Origin: Blastomussa wellsi
Taxonomy: Eukaryota > Cnidaria > Anthozoa > Scleractinia > Plerogyridae
Assembly (NCBI GenBank): GCA_947652115.1
Contig: OX393570.1
Coordinates: 5,281,845-5,345,844 of the forward strand
DNA: 64,000 nt
Reading direction: 5' to 3'
Part shown: piece by piece, positions 10,878 through 34,101 of the stretch
Layout of the letters: each line of letters starts with the position of its first letter
How positions within the stretch are numbered: the stretch's first letter is position 1
Notes under the pieces: generated by a model
Told to the model about the DNA's origin: nothing
Databases searched by the model: none
What the model saw: the letters and a program-made list of their open reading frames with translations, nothing else
Position numbers and translations under genes: made by a program

Positions 10878-12284
10878 GCCTAGCTGTAAGGGCAATTTTT
10901 TGCCATTTGCCAAAAAAATTCTCCCAAGTTGCCTTGCCCAAACTTCTCTTGTTGCCCAAACATTCTGATTTGCCCAATTTTTTTTTGATGGGGGAGGAGC
11001 TGCAGTCCCCCTCACCCCCCCCCCACCTATGGGTACTCCCCTATATGGGCTATACAGGGGTGTGCCACTGGATAGGGTATGGTTTTTAACCCGCAGTCCT
11101 GAACAGGGTATACAATTTCAAGCGAGTCTGTCTGTCCTACTTTCGTCACGTTTTAAGCAATTTGAAATTAGAATGTTGATCAGTACTTATTTCGCTGGTC
11201 ATCAGTCAACATGAAATAATTTTCAGTACTAGATATTAACACTATAGTATAACAAATGTTTTCCTTTGTGCTCATCATGCAATAACTTCATACAGAATGA
11301 ACCACAATTTAACAACACTGAACGTAATTTATAAATACACATTTGCATAGAACAAGTGCCATAAAACCAAAACCAAAGTGATTATTTTGGCCAATCATAA
11401 AGGAAGGAGACAATCCAGTGATCCAATCAAGACTAAAAGTATTCTACACATAGCCGACATACATATAGATTTGGTATTACTTCTGATTGGTGGAAAAAGT
11501 GGTGTGAGATTTTTAAGCCAATTACTGAGCGTAATAGTGCTAAACCAAAGTAACTAATTGCTAATAACTTGTGACACTCAATTGAAAATCGCTCTACTTG
11601 AACAGGCATGTCACATCCCTGCTGAGAGAGAGCTTGAGGTCAAAGTTAAGTGAGAGTAGGGAAGCCACCTTGTAAGATCTCTTTGCTTGGTTTGGCATCA
11701 ATCCACAAGTTACTCAATGTAATCCAGGAAATAAAGCCATGAGAGTGATCCATCTAAACACCATTCTTCATCTCCTGAAAATCACATCATTTGTCTCAAT
11801 AATCAACCTCCAACTTGCATTTTTGTTTTTGGTTTGCAGCATAAATTTTCCTAGAAAAGGGCTGTGTTCTATATGTAAAGTGTAGCTGCAATTGTTATCA
11901 CAGCTTCAAGGATCAAGACTGTCATAATTGTGTTTCTGATCATGGAAACCTCTCCAAAGATAGGTTGAATAGCTGAATTCATGTGACCAGCTGAAGTAAC
12001 ACTTTCATCACCTCGGTCCAAATAATATTCCTTTATAGAACCAAGATAAGAGTTGCCTCAAAAGATCCATTAAAACAATAGCAAACTGTTGTGATTATGA
12101 AATTTCAACAGATTAAAATAGTAAAAATGTGCCTTATAAAAAGGGCAAGAACCATTCTTGTCAGAAATGATGCAAGTTTCTTTGAAAGTTTCATTCCTTT
12201 TCTTTTCATCCCCTGTGCTATAACAATGTTATCTACTTCTGTAACAGCAACTTCAATCAAGAAGTACAGGCAACAATTCATCTG
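10878..12284. other. gene-free spacer with an old dispersed repeat
   Basis: Positions 11358-11595 resemble 25438-25735: both contain ccaaaccaa...acaatccagt--accaatcaa, a gattgg--gaaaaagtgg motif and a similar end. It is an old interspersed repeat of unknown class. A C homopolymer occurs near 11010-11025. No gene is supported. Confidence 0.4.
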
Positions 12285-13436
12285 CTATTCCACAGTTGTT
12301 AGCACACTCTTTTCATCAACAAACTGCAGCACACATTTGCCATCTGGTGACAACTTTTCATTGTTATTATTAAAAGGATTGCCGCAATTCAAACAGGGGC
12401 AATGTTCGCATGAACCTCCATCACTGAAACAAGGACATCGTGTACTGATGCATCTGGTGTTTTGAAGCTTGGATGACATCCCGCAAGAACACCTCTTTAA
12501 CTTACCTTTCTTTCTATGTTTTCCAGGTGGGGTTATGACAACGGCTTCTTTTTGCTGAAGTTTTGGTTGTACAGGGAGTTCAGGCCGAACAGTATCAACA
12601 ACTTGAATCTCTTCGTCTTCGTCTTCTTTTGTGACTTCTTGAGGACACTCGCCAGTTCTAAAATCCAATGAATCCATGTTCATAGAGACACTGATTTCTG
12701 TTTCTGATCTACTAGACAGACTAGTTGCTCTCATAATATTTTTCACAGGTGTCTTCTTCTTTTTGCCATAGTTGTAGCAACTTCCCTTGAAAGGCTTTTT
12801 CTTTCTCTTTTTCTCTTTTTGATTGTCGTTTCTTGTTGGTGATGCTAAAATTTCGGCAACCTTTTTGGGAGGCAGAAGTTTCATTTCCGGCGGAAGTTTC
12901 GTTACTGTGACACGTGACTCGGACGCCATGTTCAAATTACCGCCCTTAGTGGAAATTTTGGAATTTGATTCCGAGTTATCCGTAAGTACCTGTTGTGGCT
13001 CATGACCTGGAAAGTGTGCAAGTGAGATCGGACTTGTTAAGGCCTCTTGAATGATCGCCAAAGCCTTGTTGTACTCGCCGTTTTGCGTCGAGAGCCTACG
13101 AACGCTTGCCGCTTTTTGCGCGATGTACTCGCACAGCTTTTGATAACAAGCCAGCACGATTCGAGCTTGTTTATCTTCTGTAAGCTTTTCCAAATTTGAG
13201 CACCATCGACATCCAGGTGTTAAGGCCCGTTTCTTTTGAAGGCATCTTTTGCAGACGTAGTGTTCACAGCTGTGTGAGCCGTACGGATCGATCAACAGAC
13301 CACGGCAAACTCGACAAGAAAGGGCTTGGCGAAGCTTCGGCAGCAATTGGATCAACTGATCCCAAACGGCTTGGTTGTCGGTTTCAAGCGACAACATGCA
13401 TTTGCACGCTTCAACATAAAGCGTTGTGGCGTTCAT
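12285..13436 (-). CDS. MSL2: MSL2-like E3 ubiquitin ligase (RING and CXC domains)
   Basis: I place the start at 13436, because MNATTLYVEACKCMLSLE matches the conserved N-terminus of MSL2; the frame stays open further upstream, but without similarity. The protein is 383 aa in one exon. Residues about 41-83 form the divergent RING (CRVCRGLL...CEHYVCKRC...CRWC), followed by the helical segment ARIVLACYQKLCEYI that contacts MSL1. Residues about 315-355 form the CXC domain (RCSCG...CPCFSDGGSCEHCPCLNC), which binds DNA in the family. Between them is a basic, disordered stretch. MSL2 is a subunit of the MSL histone H4K16 acetyltransferase complex in the nucleus and ubiquitinates H2B and partners. 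It is shorter than the human protein and shares an upstream region with the divergent PCCB gene. Confidence 0.85.
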   Translation of the reverse strand: MNATTLYVEACKCMLSLETDNQAVWDQLIQLLPKLRQALSCRVCRGLLIDPYGSHSCEHYVCKRCLQKKRALTPGCRWCSNLEKLTEDKQARIVLACYQKLCEYIAQKAASVRRLSTQNGEYNKALAIIQEALTSPISLAHFPGHEPQQVLTDNSESNSKISTKGGNLNMASESRVTVTKLPPEMKLLPPKKVAEILASPTRNDNQKEKKRKKKPFKGSCYNYGKKKKTPVKNIMRATSLSSRSETEISVSMNMDSLDFRTGECPQEVTKEDEDEEIQVVDTVRPELPVQPKLQQKEAVVITPPGKHRKKGKLKRCSCGMSSKLQNTRCISTRCPCFSDGGSCEHCPCLNCGNPFNNNNEKLSPDGKCVLQFVDEKSVLTTVE

Positions 13437-13881
13437 TCCGTAGTTTTGAACGCGTCTTTCTTCTGCTCGAACGATTATAAAACGTAAAGAAATTGCTAAT
13501 TGCAAATTTCCAGTTACTCGATTGTGTTTTAATTTCTTATTAGCGCCCTCGTTCTGTAGGTCAGTGGCGACCACTTCGATTGAGCATGCCTTCATGCAAA
13601 ACTTCATGCATGTTTCGCTGCACGTGTGCGGCGAGATAAATAGTTCCCCGTGGGGAAGGGTGACTCGCTTTGTCCTATAATTTGTAATTTTTCGCTAGGT
13701 TTTTTCCATTAATTGAAAAAGGACTTCCTTTCTCCAAGAAGATCCATTAGAGATGATGAAGCGATTTTAAAACAAATTTGTTCCTTCGGCAGGAAATTAT
13801 TCAAATTTTTTTCAAAATTTTAGTCAAAATTATACTTACCCTACCCGGGTTAGGAATAAGGCAAGCCAGAATTTGTGGGAA
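13437..13881. promoter_or_regulatory. shared MSL2/PCCB bidirectional promoter region
   Basis: The two start codons are only 445 bp apart and face away from each other. No TATA box is obvious at a useful place for either gene. Both 5' UTRs must lie within this interval. Confidence 0.5.
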
Positions 13882-25237
<11,356 letters not shown>

Positions 25238-26654
25238 CTATCGACTGTCATGACGGAATTTCAGCGTGGTAAAACTTTCTGGCAATTTTAATGACATTGT
25301 GTACCTACCAGAAAAAAAAAATGTCTAGGAATTGAAAATTGGATGCTAGTTTCTTCTACGGAACAGTTTTCAGCCTTTGTAAAAGAACATGAACAGATAG
25401 ATTGTGGCGATAAATTCGCATGGAGCGGTTTTCGTTTGAGTGTTCCAAAGCTAAAACCAAATTAATCACTCTGGCCAACAACAAAGGACAGATGCGGACA
25501 ATCCAGTAAACCAATCAAACATCGAAGCACTGTTTCGAGACAAAAAGATTTAACCACGGCGAAGCGCGGGAAAAACGCGTGTACGATCGAGTCACGATTG
25601 GTTTGGTTTTTACTCTTCTGATTGGATGAAAAAGTGGCGCGCGATTTTTGAACCAGTCTGAATCACAGAGGCGCAGGACCAAGGAAACAAAAGACTGAAG
25701 TAATTCTATTTTGCTTTCGACACTTTATCGAAAATAGCTCCATTCCTGGGATAATCGTCTTAAAAAAAATTAATGCTTAAAAAGCTAACAAGTGAATTTC
25801 CAGACCTGAGTATTTGTTGATTTGTTAGCAATAGGATTGTTTTCTCAAGAATGATTCTGGCGTTATTTTTGCGCAAATACTCCTTAGTTCCAAACACATT
25901 AGCGATAAACGTATAATACTGACTTCGATTACAAAAGAATTGACAATATTTTTAAATTATTTCGAACATAAATGTATGTGTAGTCTGAAAAGGTATATAT
26001 AAAACTGTTTAAAATTGACCGCCGTTCCTGCAGTAGTTTTCTTTAAAATAGGTAACTGAATGCGGTAAGATCGGATTGAAGCCCCGAAAGTTTATGAACG
26101 ACCGAAGTGAAAACAGCTTGGTGCATACTTTCGTTGATATTCTCTTCGCTTCCCATCGGCTTCTATATCGCTTGGTTAAACGCAAAGTGTGGTGACGTGG
26201 GTGGGTGACTGGCTGATTAGTGACCGAAGGTGTCGGTCGTTTCAGCCTGCGGATATAGCCGACCATCTTCGCTCCCAGCCCGTGGGGCGTTTCCGTCTTG
26301 CGAAACGCCTCTCGGGCCGGGAGCGAAGAGGGACGGCTGTTTTCGCAGGCTACGGTCGTCATGGAAGGCGTGCTTCACGGTGTTGCCGACCAAGTACATT
26401 TCCGTTGCAAGTTAACACGTTAACTCAGTATTTTAGCGCGGCGATCCGATATTCATCCGGCCAGGGTAGGTACGTTATGTATGGGAAATTATTATGTACC
26501 CAATGTATTATTATATAATCAATCATGAAACCTTACCCAAACCCTAACCTGTTATGTCGCCTGAAGCGATTTAAATATATTTATATATTATTTTGGCTCC
26601 ATAATAATTTCCCCATACATCACGTCGATTCTTGGTGCTGATCAAAAGGAGCGC
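25238..26654. other. spacer between PCCB and the histone locus
   Basis: The PCCB 3' UTR should lie in the first part. An old dispersed repeat (25438-25735) resembles 11358-11595. A GC-rich foldback at 26226-26372 is listed separately. No gene is supported. Confidence 0.45.
26226..26372. repeat. GC-rich imperfect foldback repeat
   Basis: cttcgctcccagcccg ... ggggcgtttc pairs with gcgaaacgcc ... cgggccgggagcgaag around a short loop (near 26312), and outer bases cagcctgcg / cgcaggct extend the pairing. It looks like a foldback miniature element, just outside the histone inverted repeat. Confidence 0.55.
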
Positions 26655-26740
26655 GGGCTCTGGGGGCGAGAATGGCGTCAACCCAGTTATCCTGATCGCA
26701 GGTTACAATCTTCTACCCAGTATTTTTACGTTGTGATTCA

Positions 26741-26761
26741 TAACCCTAACCCTAACCCTAT
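26741..26761 (+). repeat. interstitial telomere-like repeat
   Basis: About three copies of ccctaa lie inside the left arm and are absent from the right arm. A similar tract is at 44176-44206. Confidence 0.7.
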
Positions 26762-26993
26762 GAACACTAATTTCTGACCGTTTTGCCTACCCGTCAAGAT
26801 GGCGTCGATGAGCGGTGAAGCCGCGACCGACAAGAACTGCGAACGAACTCGGCAGTCGTCGCTCGCGAGAGGTCGCCGCTAGTGTAACCTGCTCTTTCAC
26901 TACATTCGCGTTCTTCTCACTGACTTCAGAGCAATGCTCACAGTCTGTTTTAGCGCTAGACTTGTCACACGACGACTCCACGCGTTTTTAACT

Positions 26994-27092
26994 ATGCTCT
27001 GACGAAGGGCTAACGCTCGAAACGTCAGCTCTCAAATCTCTTTACGGTGGCCAATTCACATTATTAACCCAGTTGATAAAACCAAATTATCA
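26994..27092 (+). mobile_element. PLE terminal fragment in left histone arm
   Basis: It contains the hammerhead-like core and the end cccagttgataaaaccaaat. The equivalent fragment lies at the mirrored place in the right arm (37872-37967), so it was part of the unit before the duplication or was homogenised with it. Confidence 0.7.
26996..27029 (+). ncRNA. hammerhead ribozyme-like motif (type I, minimal stem III)
   Basis: The sequence folds as GCU, CUGACGA, stem II GGGC/GCUC with loop UAAC, GAAA, a two-base-pair stem III (ACGU) and the cleavage triplet GUC, then AGC pairing with the initial GCU. All core bases fit the hammerhead consensus (CUGANGA, GAAA, UH). Minimal hammerheads of this form are known from PLE terminal repeats. 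Other copies in the window have CCGACGA, with C for the conserved U. Confidence 0.55.
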
Positions 27093-27251
27093 GACTAGAA
27101 TAGCTAACTTTTCAGATCGCGCTGCGGGCGAACGAAGACGAAGTCGCGATAGATCCGGTTCATGAAGTTATTAAGAGAAAAGGCGCATAAACAAAAACAG
27201 CGTTAACACAAAAGGTCATTGCGATGGTCATTGCTTTTTATAACATTTGGT

Positions 27252-27267
27252 GGCTCCTAAAGGAGCC
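27252..27267 (-). terminator. histone 3' stem-loop of H2B (left)
   Basis: ggctcctttaggagcc on the minus strand, 31 bases after the stop codon, is the binding site of SLBP for processing without poly(A). Confidence 0.9.
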
Positions 27268-27297
27268 GTTGTTTTTGGCGGGAAACTCGCAATGAGT

Positions 27298-27669
27298 TTA
27301 CTTGCTGCTGGTGTACTTGGTCACAGCCTTGGTTCCTTCACTGACCGCGTGTTTGGCCAGTTCACCGGGCAAAAGCAGCCTGATGGCGGTCTGGATCTCA
27401 CGGGAGCTGATGGTTGATTTCTTGTTGTAGTGAGCAAGGCGGGAAGCTTCGGTGGCGATGCGCTCGAAGATGTCGTTGACGAACGAGTTCATGATGCCCA
27501 TGGCTTTGCTGGAGATGCCAGTGTCAGGGTGAACTTGCTTCAGCACCTTGTAGATGTAGATAGCATAGCTTTCCTTTCTCTTTCCCCTTCTCTTCTTCTT
27601 TCCATCAGCCGCGGCCTTTGCCTTGCCGGCTTTCTTCTCGCCTTTCTTTCCTGCTACTTTGGGTGCCAT
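27298..27669 (-). CDS. H2B: histone H2B (left copy)
   Basis: The 123-aa protein has a basic tail ([20 protein letters not shown]) and the histone fold beginning [21 protein letters not shown], ending [13 protein letters not shown]. It is intronless. On its own strand a TATA box (tataaata) lies at 27726-27719, and the mRNA ends in a stem-loop at 27252-27267. It is divergently paired with H2A and pairs with it in the nucleosome. The encoded protein is identical to the mirrored copy at 37293-37664, which indicates recent duplication or gene conversion. Confidence 0.97.
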   Translation of the reverse strand: MAPKVAGKKGEKKAGKAKAAADGKKKRRGKRKESYAIYIYKVLKQVHPDTGISSKAMGIMNSFVNDIFERIATEASRLAHYNKKSTISSREIQTAIRLLLPGELAKHAVSEGTKAVTKYTSSK

Positions 27670-27963
27670 GTCTGTAGATCAAACTGTATTTGAATGCCTA
27701 ACAACTCGATTGGCCTTGTATTTATACCAAAATAAGGAAAAGATCAATTATCATACGGATCGAAATTCTCGATTTCTGATTGGTTGTTGCGCCCGACTGA
27801 CCCCTCGAGGTCAATTTTCTTTGCATTTGAAAACAAACCAGAAACAAATGTTATAATTCAAAGTTTTGATTGGTGCATTTCGATCCTTCTTGCATAATAA
27901 CTAACTATAAATGCTGAAGTTTACTGAGTTTACATCAATCTTCCATTTCTTCGATTATCGAAA
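27670..27963. promoter_or_regulatory. divergent H2B/H2A promoter (left)
   Basis: This 294-bp interval has a TATA box for H2B (27719-27726, minus) and one for H2A (27906-27911, plus). ATTGG/CCAAT-type words (gattggcc, gattggt) lie between them. Confidence 0.7.
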
Positions 27964-28344
27964 ATGTCTGGTCGCGGTAAAGGAAAAGCAAAGGGCACCA
28001 AGTCCAAGACCCGCTCATCCCGAGCAGGGCTTCAGTTCCCAGTTGGTCGTATCCATCGTCTTCTTCGCAAAGGCAACTATGCTGAACGTGTTGGCGCCGG
28101 TGCTCCAGTGTACTTGGCGGCTGTGCTCGAGTATTTGAGCGCTGAAATTCTCGAGTTGGCGGGCAACGCTGCTCGTGACAACAAGAAGACAAGAATCATC
28201 CCCCGTCACCTTCAGCTGGCTGTCCGCAATGATGAAGAGTTGAACAAACTGCTCGCTGGTGTCACCATCGCTCAGGGAGGTGTTCTTCCCAACATCCAAG
28301 CTGTTCTTCTGCCCAAGAAGACAGAGAAGAAACCAAAGGCTTAA
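27964..28344 (+). CDS. H2A: histone H2A (left copy)
   Basis: The 126-aa core H2A begins [20 protein letters not shown] and contains the signature [20 protein letters not shown]. The acidic patch ([20 protein letters not shown] and [11 protein letters not shown]) is intact. The C-terminus [12 protein letters not shown] has no SQ motif, so this is canonical H2A and not H2A.X. It is intronless; TATA at 27906 and a stem-loop 27 bases after the stop support replication-dependent expression. Confidence 0.97.
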   Translation: MSGRGKGKAKGTKSKTRSSRAGLQFPVGRIHRLLRKGNYAERVGAGAPVYLAAVLEYLSAEILELAGNAARDNKKTRIIPRHLQLAVRNDEELNKLLAGVTIAQGGVLPNIQAVLLPKKTEKKPKA

Positions 28345-28370
28345 GTAAGCCTTAACTTACAAACAAAAAC

Positions 28371-28386
28371 GGCTCCTTTAGGAGCC
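28371..28386 (+). terminator. histone 3' stem-loop of H2A (left)
   Basis: ggctcctttaggagcc is followed by accacca and a purine-rich element (caaagaaatga) that can pair with U7 snRNA. Confidence 0.9.
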
Positions 28387-29311
28387 ACCAACTATTATCA
28401 AAGAAATGATCAACAGTTTCCCTTTATTTTTGTTACGCACATTTTGATGGTTTTTACCCATTCTCACAAATCGATCGTGCATTGCTGCAACATTTCCACT
28501 GCATTTTCAGTTATTGATTCTGTGCGCGTTTTCTTTTCTGCCAAACCATTGGACTCGCGCACTCCGGCGTTAGTTCACGCGCACACAAGTCGTGTACAAT
28601 AAAAGCACCGAAAAATCTTCAGAGAAAAACTTACACACGAAAATATGTCAAAACTGAACCCGCCAAAAATAGCAGCTTTCTTTTGAAACCGTCGTTTCGT
28701 TATTCAAATATGAAACGCGGTATATAGTCTACTCGGTTGGTTGCATTATGCAAATGTTAAAAGTTACTCGACCGTTACGGTGAAAGCGTTTGAACCGCGC
28801 GCTCAAAATTGAGAAATATTCAGAAACGCTCATATACTTGGCTTCGTTCCGGAACCGGAACGAAGACCGGAATAGCGAGAGCAGCAGAAATCGAGTCAAT
28901 GCCTAGCGCCTATACCGCATTACGTTGCGCGAGCGGTAAAAACCGCCGAAAATTTACAATCACCCCCCGTATCTCGCGAACCTAAAAACCCAAGAGCGCG
29001 AAACCCAGGCACGAGAACCTAAGGCTAAGTGACATTCCCTAAATTGTTGTGGCATTTAGATCGAATAAGTCAGTAAAATGTTGTACTTTCGCAGCAAAAC
29101 ACAGCCTGAAGTGTCAGACGTTCTCTCGACTAAACAAAACAGAAATAACAGACTCTTTCAATCTTCTGACGTTTGGACTTCCATCCGTTTATGATGGAGT
29201 ATGGTGGCCAAACTGCAGTCTGCACTGACCGATTATTTCTGTTAAAGTTTATCAGCATACAATAGGAAAAGAAACGGATTTTATTGATCAATGACTTTTT
29301 TTAGATTTGGT
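28387..29311. other. spacer between H2A and H4, left arm
   Basis: The spacer is mirrored at 35688-36576. A run near 28853-28912 (ttccggaaccggaacgaaga and onward) is absent from the right arm. No gene is seen. Confidence 0.6.
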
Positions 29312-29327
29312 GGCTCCTAAAAGAGCC
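29312..29327 (-). terminator. histone 3' stem-loop of H4 (left)
   Basis: ggctcttttaggagcc, a variant with one G-U pair, is shared with the other H4 copy and differs from the remaining histone genes. Confidence 0.88.
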
Positions 29328-29360
29328 GTTTGTATTTCAAATTATGTGCTGACAGATAGT

Positions 29361-30559
<1,199 letters not shown>

Positions 30560-30582
30560 GTGCATCCCTCGAAAAAACAAAC

Positions 30583-30598
30583 GGCTCCTTTAGGAGCC
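30583..30598 (+). terminator. histone 3' stem-loop of H3 (left)
   Basis: ggctcctttaggagcc lies shortly after the H3 stop, followed by a purine-rich aaaagcaatgg element. Confidence 0.9.
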
Positions 30599-31420
30599 AC
30601 CACGTTAATAAAAGCAATGGCCAACGGTCCTGCAGAGTATTCCAACTCCAAGCCCGCGCGCACACCCGTTGAGATAGATTTTCTCTCTTCTATTTCTCAA
30701 TAGGTTGTCAACAATTTCATTTTTTGTCGACACCTACATTTGCATAATCTTTTACTGTTTTCTTCGCGCGTAGGATTTCAGAAAAAACCGATCAACTGCA
30801 CGCAGTCCAATACTCGATTGATGAGAACTGATGACCCCGAAATTATACAGTCAATTATTTTCTGAACAAAGAAATCAAAATTACTCGTTTCAAGGTATGA
30901 TACCCTACGAGCAGAGGTCCCTTGGATCTCCCTAGATATTAAAGTCGGGAAGGGACCTCTGCTCGCAGGGTAAGGTATTGAGTACGAGATCAGTAAGGTT
31001 TCCAAAAGGCAATAACATTTACCCGGTTGTTGATATGATAAAGAGCTAAAACCTGTGCATCAAAATTTTGCGCGCGAACAACTATTATCACACGAACGTT
31101 TCACTCAGATCTTCTTGCTTCAGGCATCCAACAAAATCTCACAAAAGGACTAAAACCAAATTCTAACGGTTACTTCATTTGTCAATGGATTTAGAAATCT
31201 GTTCAAATTTGCGAAATCGATGTTAGTTAACTGTGCAACTCACGCCATGTTCGATATCAAAATACATACATACATTCGTTTATTCGCTTTCCAGTGAAAT
31301 ATATAATACAGTCAATTCGCGCGCGTTGTAATGTTGATCAAAATATATTGGCATGGGGAGCAAGCGCGTTCCCGCATTTTGGGCATTGGGGGCTAAAAAT
31401 ATGGAAAACATTTAATCATT
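30599..31420. other. end of the left histone arm
   Basis: It is mirrored at 33647-34403. It includes a foldback (30901-30972) with arms taccctacgagcagaggtcc and ggacctctgctcgcagggta. No gene is seen. Confidence 0.6.
30901..30972. repeat. 72-bp foldback in left histone arm
   Basis: The 22-bp arms pair with one mismatch around a loop of about 28 bp. The same foldback is at 34030-34101 in the right arm. Confidence 0.7.
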
Positions 31421-31547
31421 TGTGTTTACCAAGCATAACAGAGCGCATTCACAGCGCAGTCCAGCGATTGTTTCACGTATGATGAATTAGAAATGACGAA
31501 CTGATGATGGCGAATGATCAGTTATAAAAATGTGTCCCCTCGACCGA

Positions 31548-31702
31548 GTATTGACCTATTAGCGGTCGACATATCGGCCGATACACAATCGAAATCTCGG
31601 TCCACTGTCGGTCGATTTTGGTCGGCTGCATGAGTATCGGGCGATATATCCACCGAGTATCGGTCGTAATATCGACTGATAGTGACGGAGTGTCAGTCGA
31701 TA
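31548..31702. repeat. degenerate TCGGTCGATA-type repeat
   Basis: Words such as cgaccgagtattg, atcggccgata, tcggtcgattt, atcgggcgatat and gagtatcggtcg recur in both orientations over about 155 bp. It is probably the subterminal part of a miniature element. Confidence 0.45.
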
Positions 31703-31812
31703 AAATGATAAAATCATCACGTTATAGAAATAGAAACATTGGATATAGAAATATTGGATTTATATTGTTGGAAGTGTACTCTGTTGGTCATTGCTCTTTT
31801 ATTTCATATGGT

Positions 31813-31828
31813 GGCTCCTAAAGGAGCC
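31813..31828 (-). terminator. histone 3' stem-loop of H1
   Basis: ggctcctttaggagcc lies downstream of the H1 stop on the minus strand. H1 thus shares the replication-dependent 3' end of the core histones. Confidence 0.9.
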
Positions 31829-31860
31829 GTTTTTGTTTAGTGAAGAATCAACTTTACACT

Positions 31861-32433
31861 TCACTTCTTGGCGGCCTTCTTGGGACTTTTCTTCGCCGCG
31901 GGTTTCTTCGCTGGTTTCTTGGCGGGCTTTTTAGCTGCAGGTTTCTTCGCGGCTGGTTTTTTAGCTTCAGGCTTCTTCGCTGCTGGTTTTTTCGCTGCGG
32001 GTTTCTTTGCTGCTGGTTTTTTAGCTGCAGGTTTCTTTGCAGCCTTTTTGGTCGCGGGTTTCTTCGCTGCCTTCTTGGCGGCGGGCTTCCTTGGTTTGGC
32101 AGCGGGCTTCTTCTTTGCAGCCGGCTTCTTCTTCGGTTTCTTTTCTGTCACTACCTTGCTCAACTTGAAAGAACCTGAAGCACCAACTCCTTTTGTGTGT
32201 ACAAGTTTTTCACTGGTGACGCCTCTCTTCAAAGCCATTTTCAAGTGCGAGCCGACCTCGCCAACCTTGTAGTTGGCTTTGATGTATTTCTCGATGGCTT
32301 GGCGGGAAGAACCGCTTCGTTCCTTCAACGCGGTGATAGCAGCCATGATCATGTCGATATAAGGTGGATGGTCGGCTGGCTTTTTAGGCGTTGCTGGCTT
32401 CTTTTTAGCTGGGGACTTTGCTGCCTCAGACAT
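31861..32433 (-). CDS. H1: linker histone H1
   Basis: The 190-aa protein has a short Ala/Lys/Pro N-tail and a winged-helix globular domain at residues about 22-95 ([43 protein letters not shown]). The long C-tail consists of repeated KKPAA units. It binds linker DNA at the nucleosome dyad and compacts chromatin. It is the only histone gene in single copy here, set on the minus strand in the middle of the palindrome. The tail encodes near-identical 15-base repeats, so tail length is probably variable among individuals. Confidence 0.95.
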   Translation of the reverse strand: MSEAAKSPAKKKPATPKKPADHPPYIDMIMAAITALKERSGSSRQAIEKYIKANYKVGEVGSHLKMALKRGVTSEKLVHTKGVGASGSFKLSKVVTEKKPKKKPAAKKKPAAKPRKPAAKKAAKKPATKKAAKKPAAKKPAAKKPAAKKPAAKKPEAKKPAAKKPAAKKPAKKPAKKPAAKKSPKKAAKK

Positions 32434-33432
32434 ACTGCAGTTTTAGAACGTAGAACCTCGCTGTTGATCAAGGACTGAAGATCTGAAATGTTAAAGCGAA
32501 CATGTCGGCTATACGACGCAAATGCGGACCACCGTGGAAACAAGCGATCAAAATGGCGTCGTCGAATTCTGTGCTTGTTTACCCGGTGTATTCTCAAATA
32601 ATAAGGCTGTACTGATTAGGTTAACTCAATCTAAACACTAAAAGTTTTAGTTCGAAGCTGTCTCAAACTCAACATGAAACACATACTGGAATGAATGCTG
32701 GTAACACATGATATTTTAAGCTTAAATGTTCATTACACAGTAACAGTCAAAACCAAATTTCGTGTTTCCAACTAAATTACTTTTAATCAAATCACTATCA
32801 TTCAAAGTATCGAAAATGATATGAAAGAAAAACTATTCAACCTTTCGTTTCTGTATTAAAATTGGACCTTCTGTTTATTTCCATTGACTGGAGGTCTTTC
32901 AAGTTTGAACAACAAAGACAGGTTCCCTCGTTCCGCCATTTGTAATATTTTCCATTGTCAGCCGACTTGATACGTACCGTGTCTGAATTGCACCTCTCGG
33001 TCAAATGCTCTATTTATCAGAGGAATTAAGTTTATTTAGGGATAACAAGGAGCTTAGAATGAAACATTTACACTAAATTTTGTGAGAAATAAACGGCGAA
33101 TTTATTATCCATCGTTGCGTGTCTTACGTCGTCGGTGATAAAGTTTGCTATTCCCGAACCGGAATCAGTTGTACAAACTCAACTTTATCTTTTAACCAAT
33201 AACGGTTCTTCTTGCCTTTTACTCAATTTCTTTTACCTAATCATAAAAGCAAGAAATGTGGTAGTAAACGTAATTAGAAACGGAAAATTATGATAGATGA
33301 TCTACCAATGTCACGAGCTTGTTTCATAGCCCTCACTGAATTTCCGCGTACTGTGTGCATAGATTCAATCAGTGATTGCGGTTTCTTTGGTATGGTCATC
33401 GTTGATTCAGTGCCAGACGTGATTTATGTGGG

Positions 33433-33433
33433 A

Positions 33434-33476
<43 letters not shown>

Positions 33477-33565
33477 GTATAACAATATAATTTGGTTTTA
33501 TCAACTGGGTTGATAATGTCAATTGGCCACCGTAAAGAGATTCAATTGCTGAGCGTTAGCCCTTT
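33433..33565. mobile_element. PLE terminal fragment with 13-bp TSD
   Basis: The insert begins aggggtaagtttctaaag and ends in a truncated gcgttagccctt. It is flanked by tgatttatgtggg at 33420-33432 and 33566-33578. The 3' side is cut inside the hammerhead-like core. Confidence 0.75.
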
Positions 33566-34029
33566 TGATTTATGTGGGTATACTATACATTTGTTATCAA
33601 GTAGATGCCAGGAACTGAAAGACCCGGCGTCATAAATCCCGTACGAATGATTAAATGTTTCCATATTTTTAGCCCCCAATGCCCAAAATGCGGGAACGCG
33701 CTTGCTCCCCATGCCAATATATTTTGATCAACATTACAACGCGCGCGAATTGACTGTATTATATATTTCACTGGAAAGCAAATAAACGAATGTATGTATG
33801 TATTTTGATATCGAACATGGCGTGAGTAACCGTTAGAATTTGGTTTTAGTCATTTTTGTGAGATTTTGTTGGATGCCTGAAGCAAGAAGATCTGAGTGAA
33901 ACGTTCGTTGTGATAATAGTTGTTCGCGCGCCAAATTTTGATACACAGGTTCTAGCTTTTTATCATATCAACAACAGGGTAAATGTTATTGCCTTTTTGG
34001 AAACCTTACTGATCTCGTACTCAATACCT

Positions 34030-34101
34030 TACCCTGCGAGCAGAGGTCCCTTCCCGACTTTAATATCAAGGGAGATCCAAGGGACCTCTGCTCGTAGGGT
34101 A
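34030..34101. repeat. 72-bp foldback in right histone arm
   Basis: Mirror copy of the foldback at 30901-30972, with few substitutions in the loop. Confidence 0.7.

Larger units (their letters stand above)
31421..33646. other. unique spacer of the histone palindrome
   Basis: This 2.2-kb segment between the arms is not duplicated. It holds the single H1 gene, a run of diverged TCGGTCGATAT-like words (31548-31702) and one PLE insertion (33433-33565). From 32434 to 33419 I see no other gene. Confidence 0.7.

Noticed and set aside
13437..13607. N-terminal extension of 57 codons on MSL2
   Set aside because: The residues show no similarity to MSL2 starts, while the ATG at 13436 opens exactly at the conserved MNAT-LY motif.
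26226..26372. possible structured RNA gene
   Set aside because: The strong foldback looks like a dispersed miniature element and no promoter or known RNA motif is seen.
31868..32272. 134-codon plus-strand frame rich in Phe/Ala
   Set aside because: It is the antisense shadow of the repetitive H1 tail.
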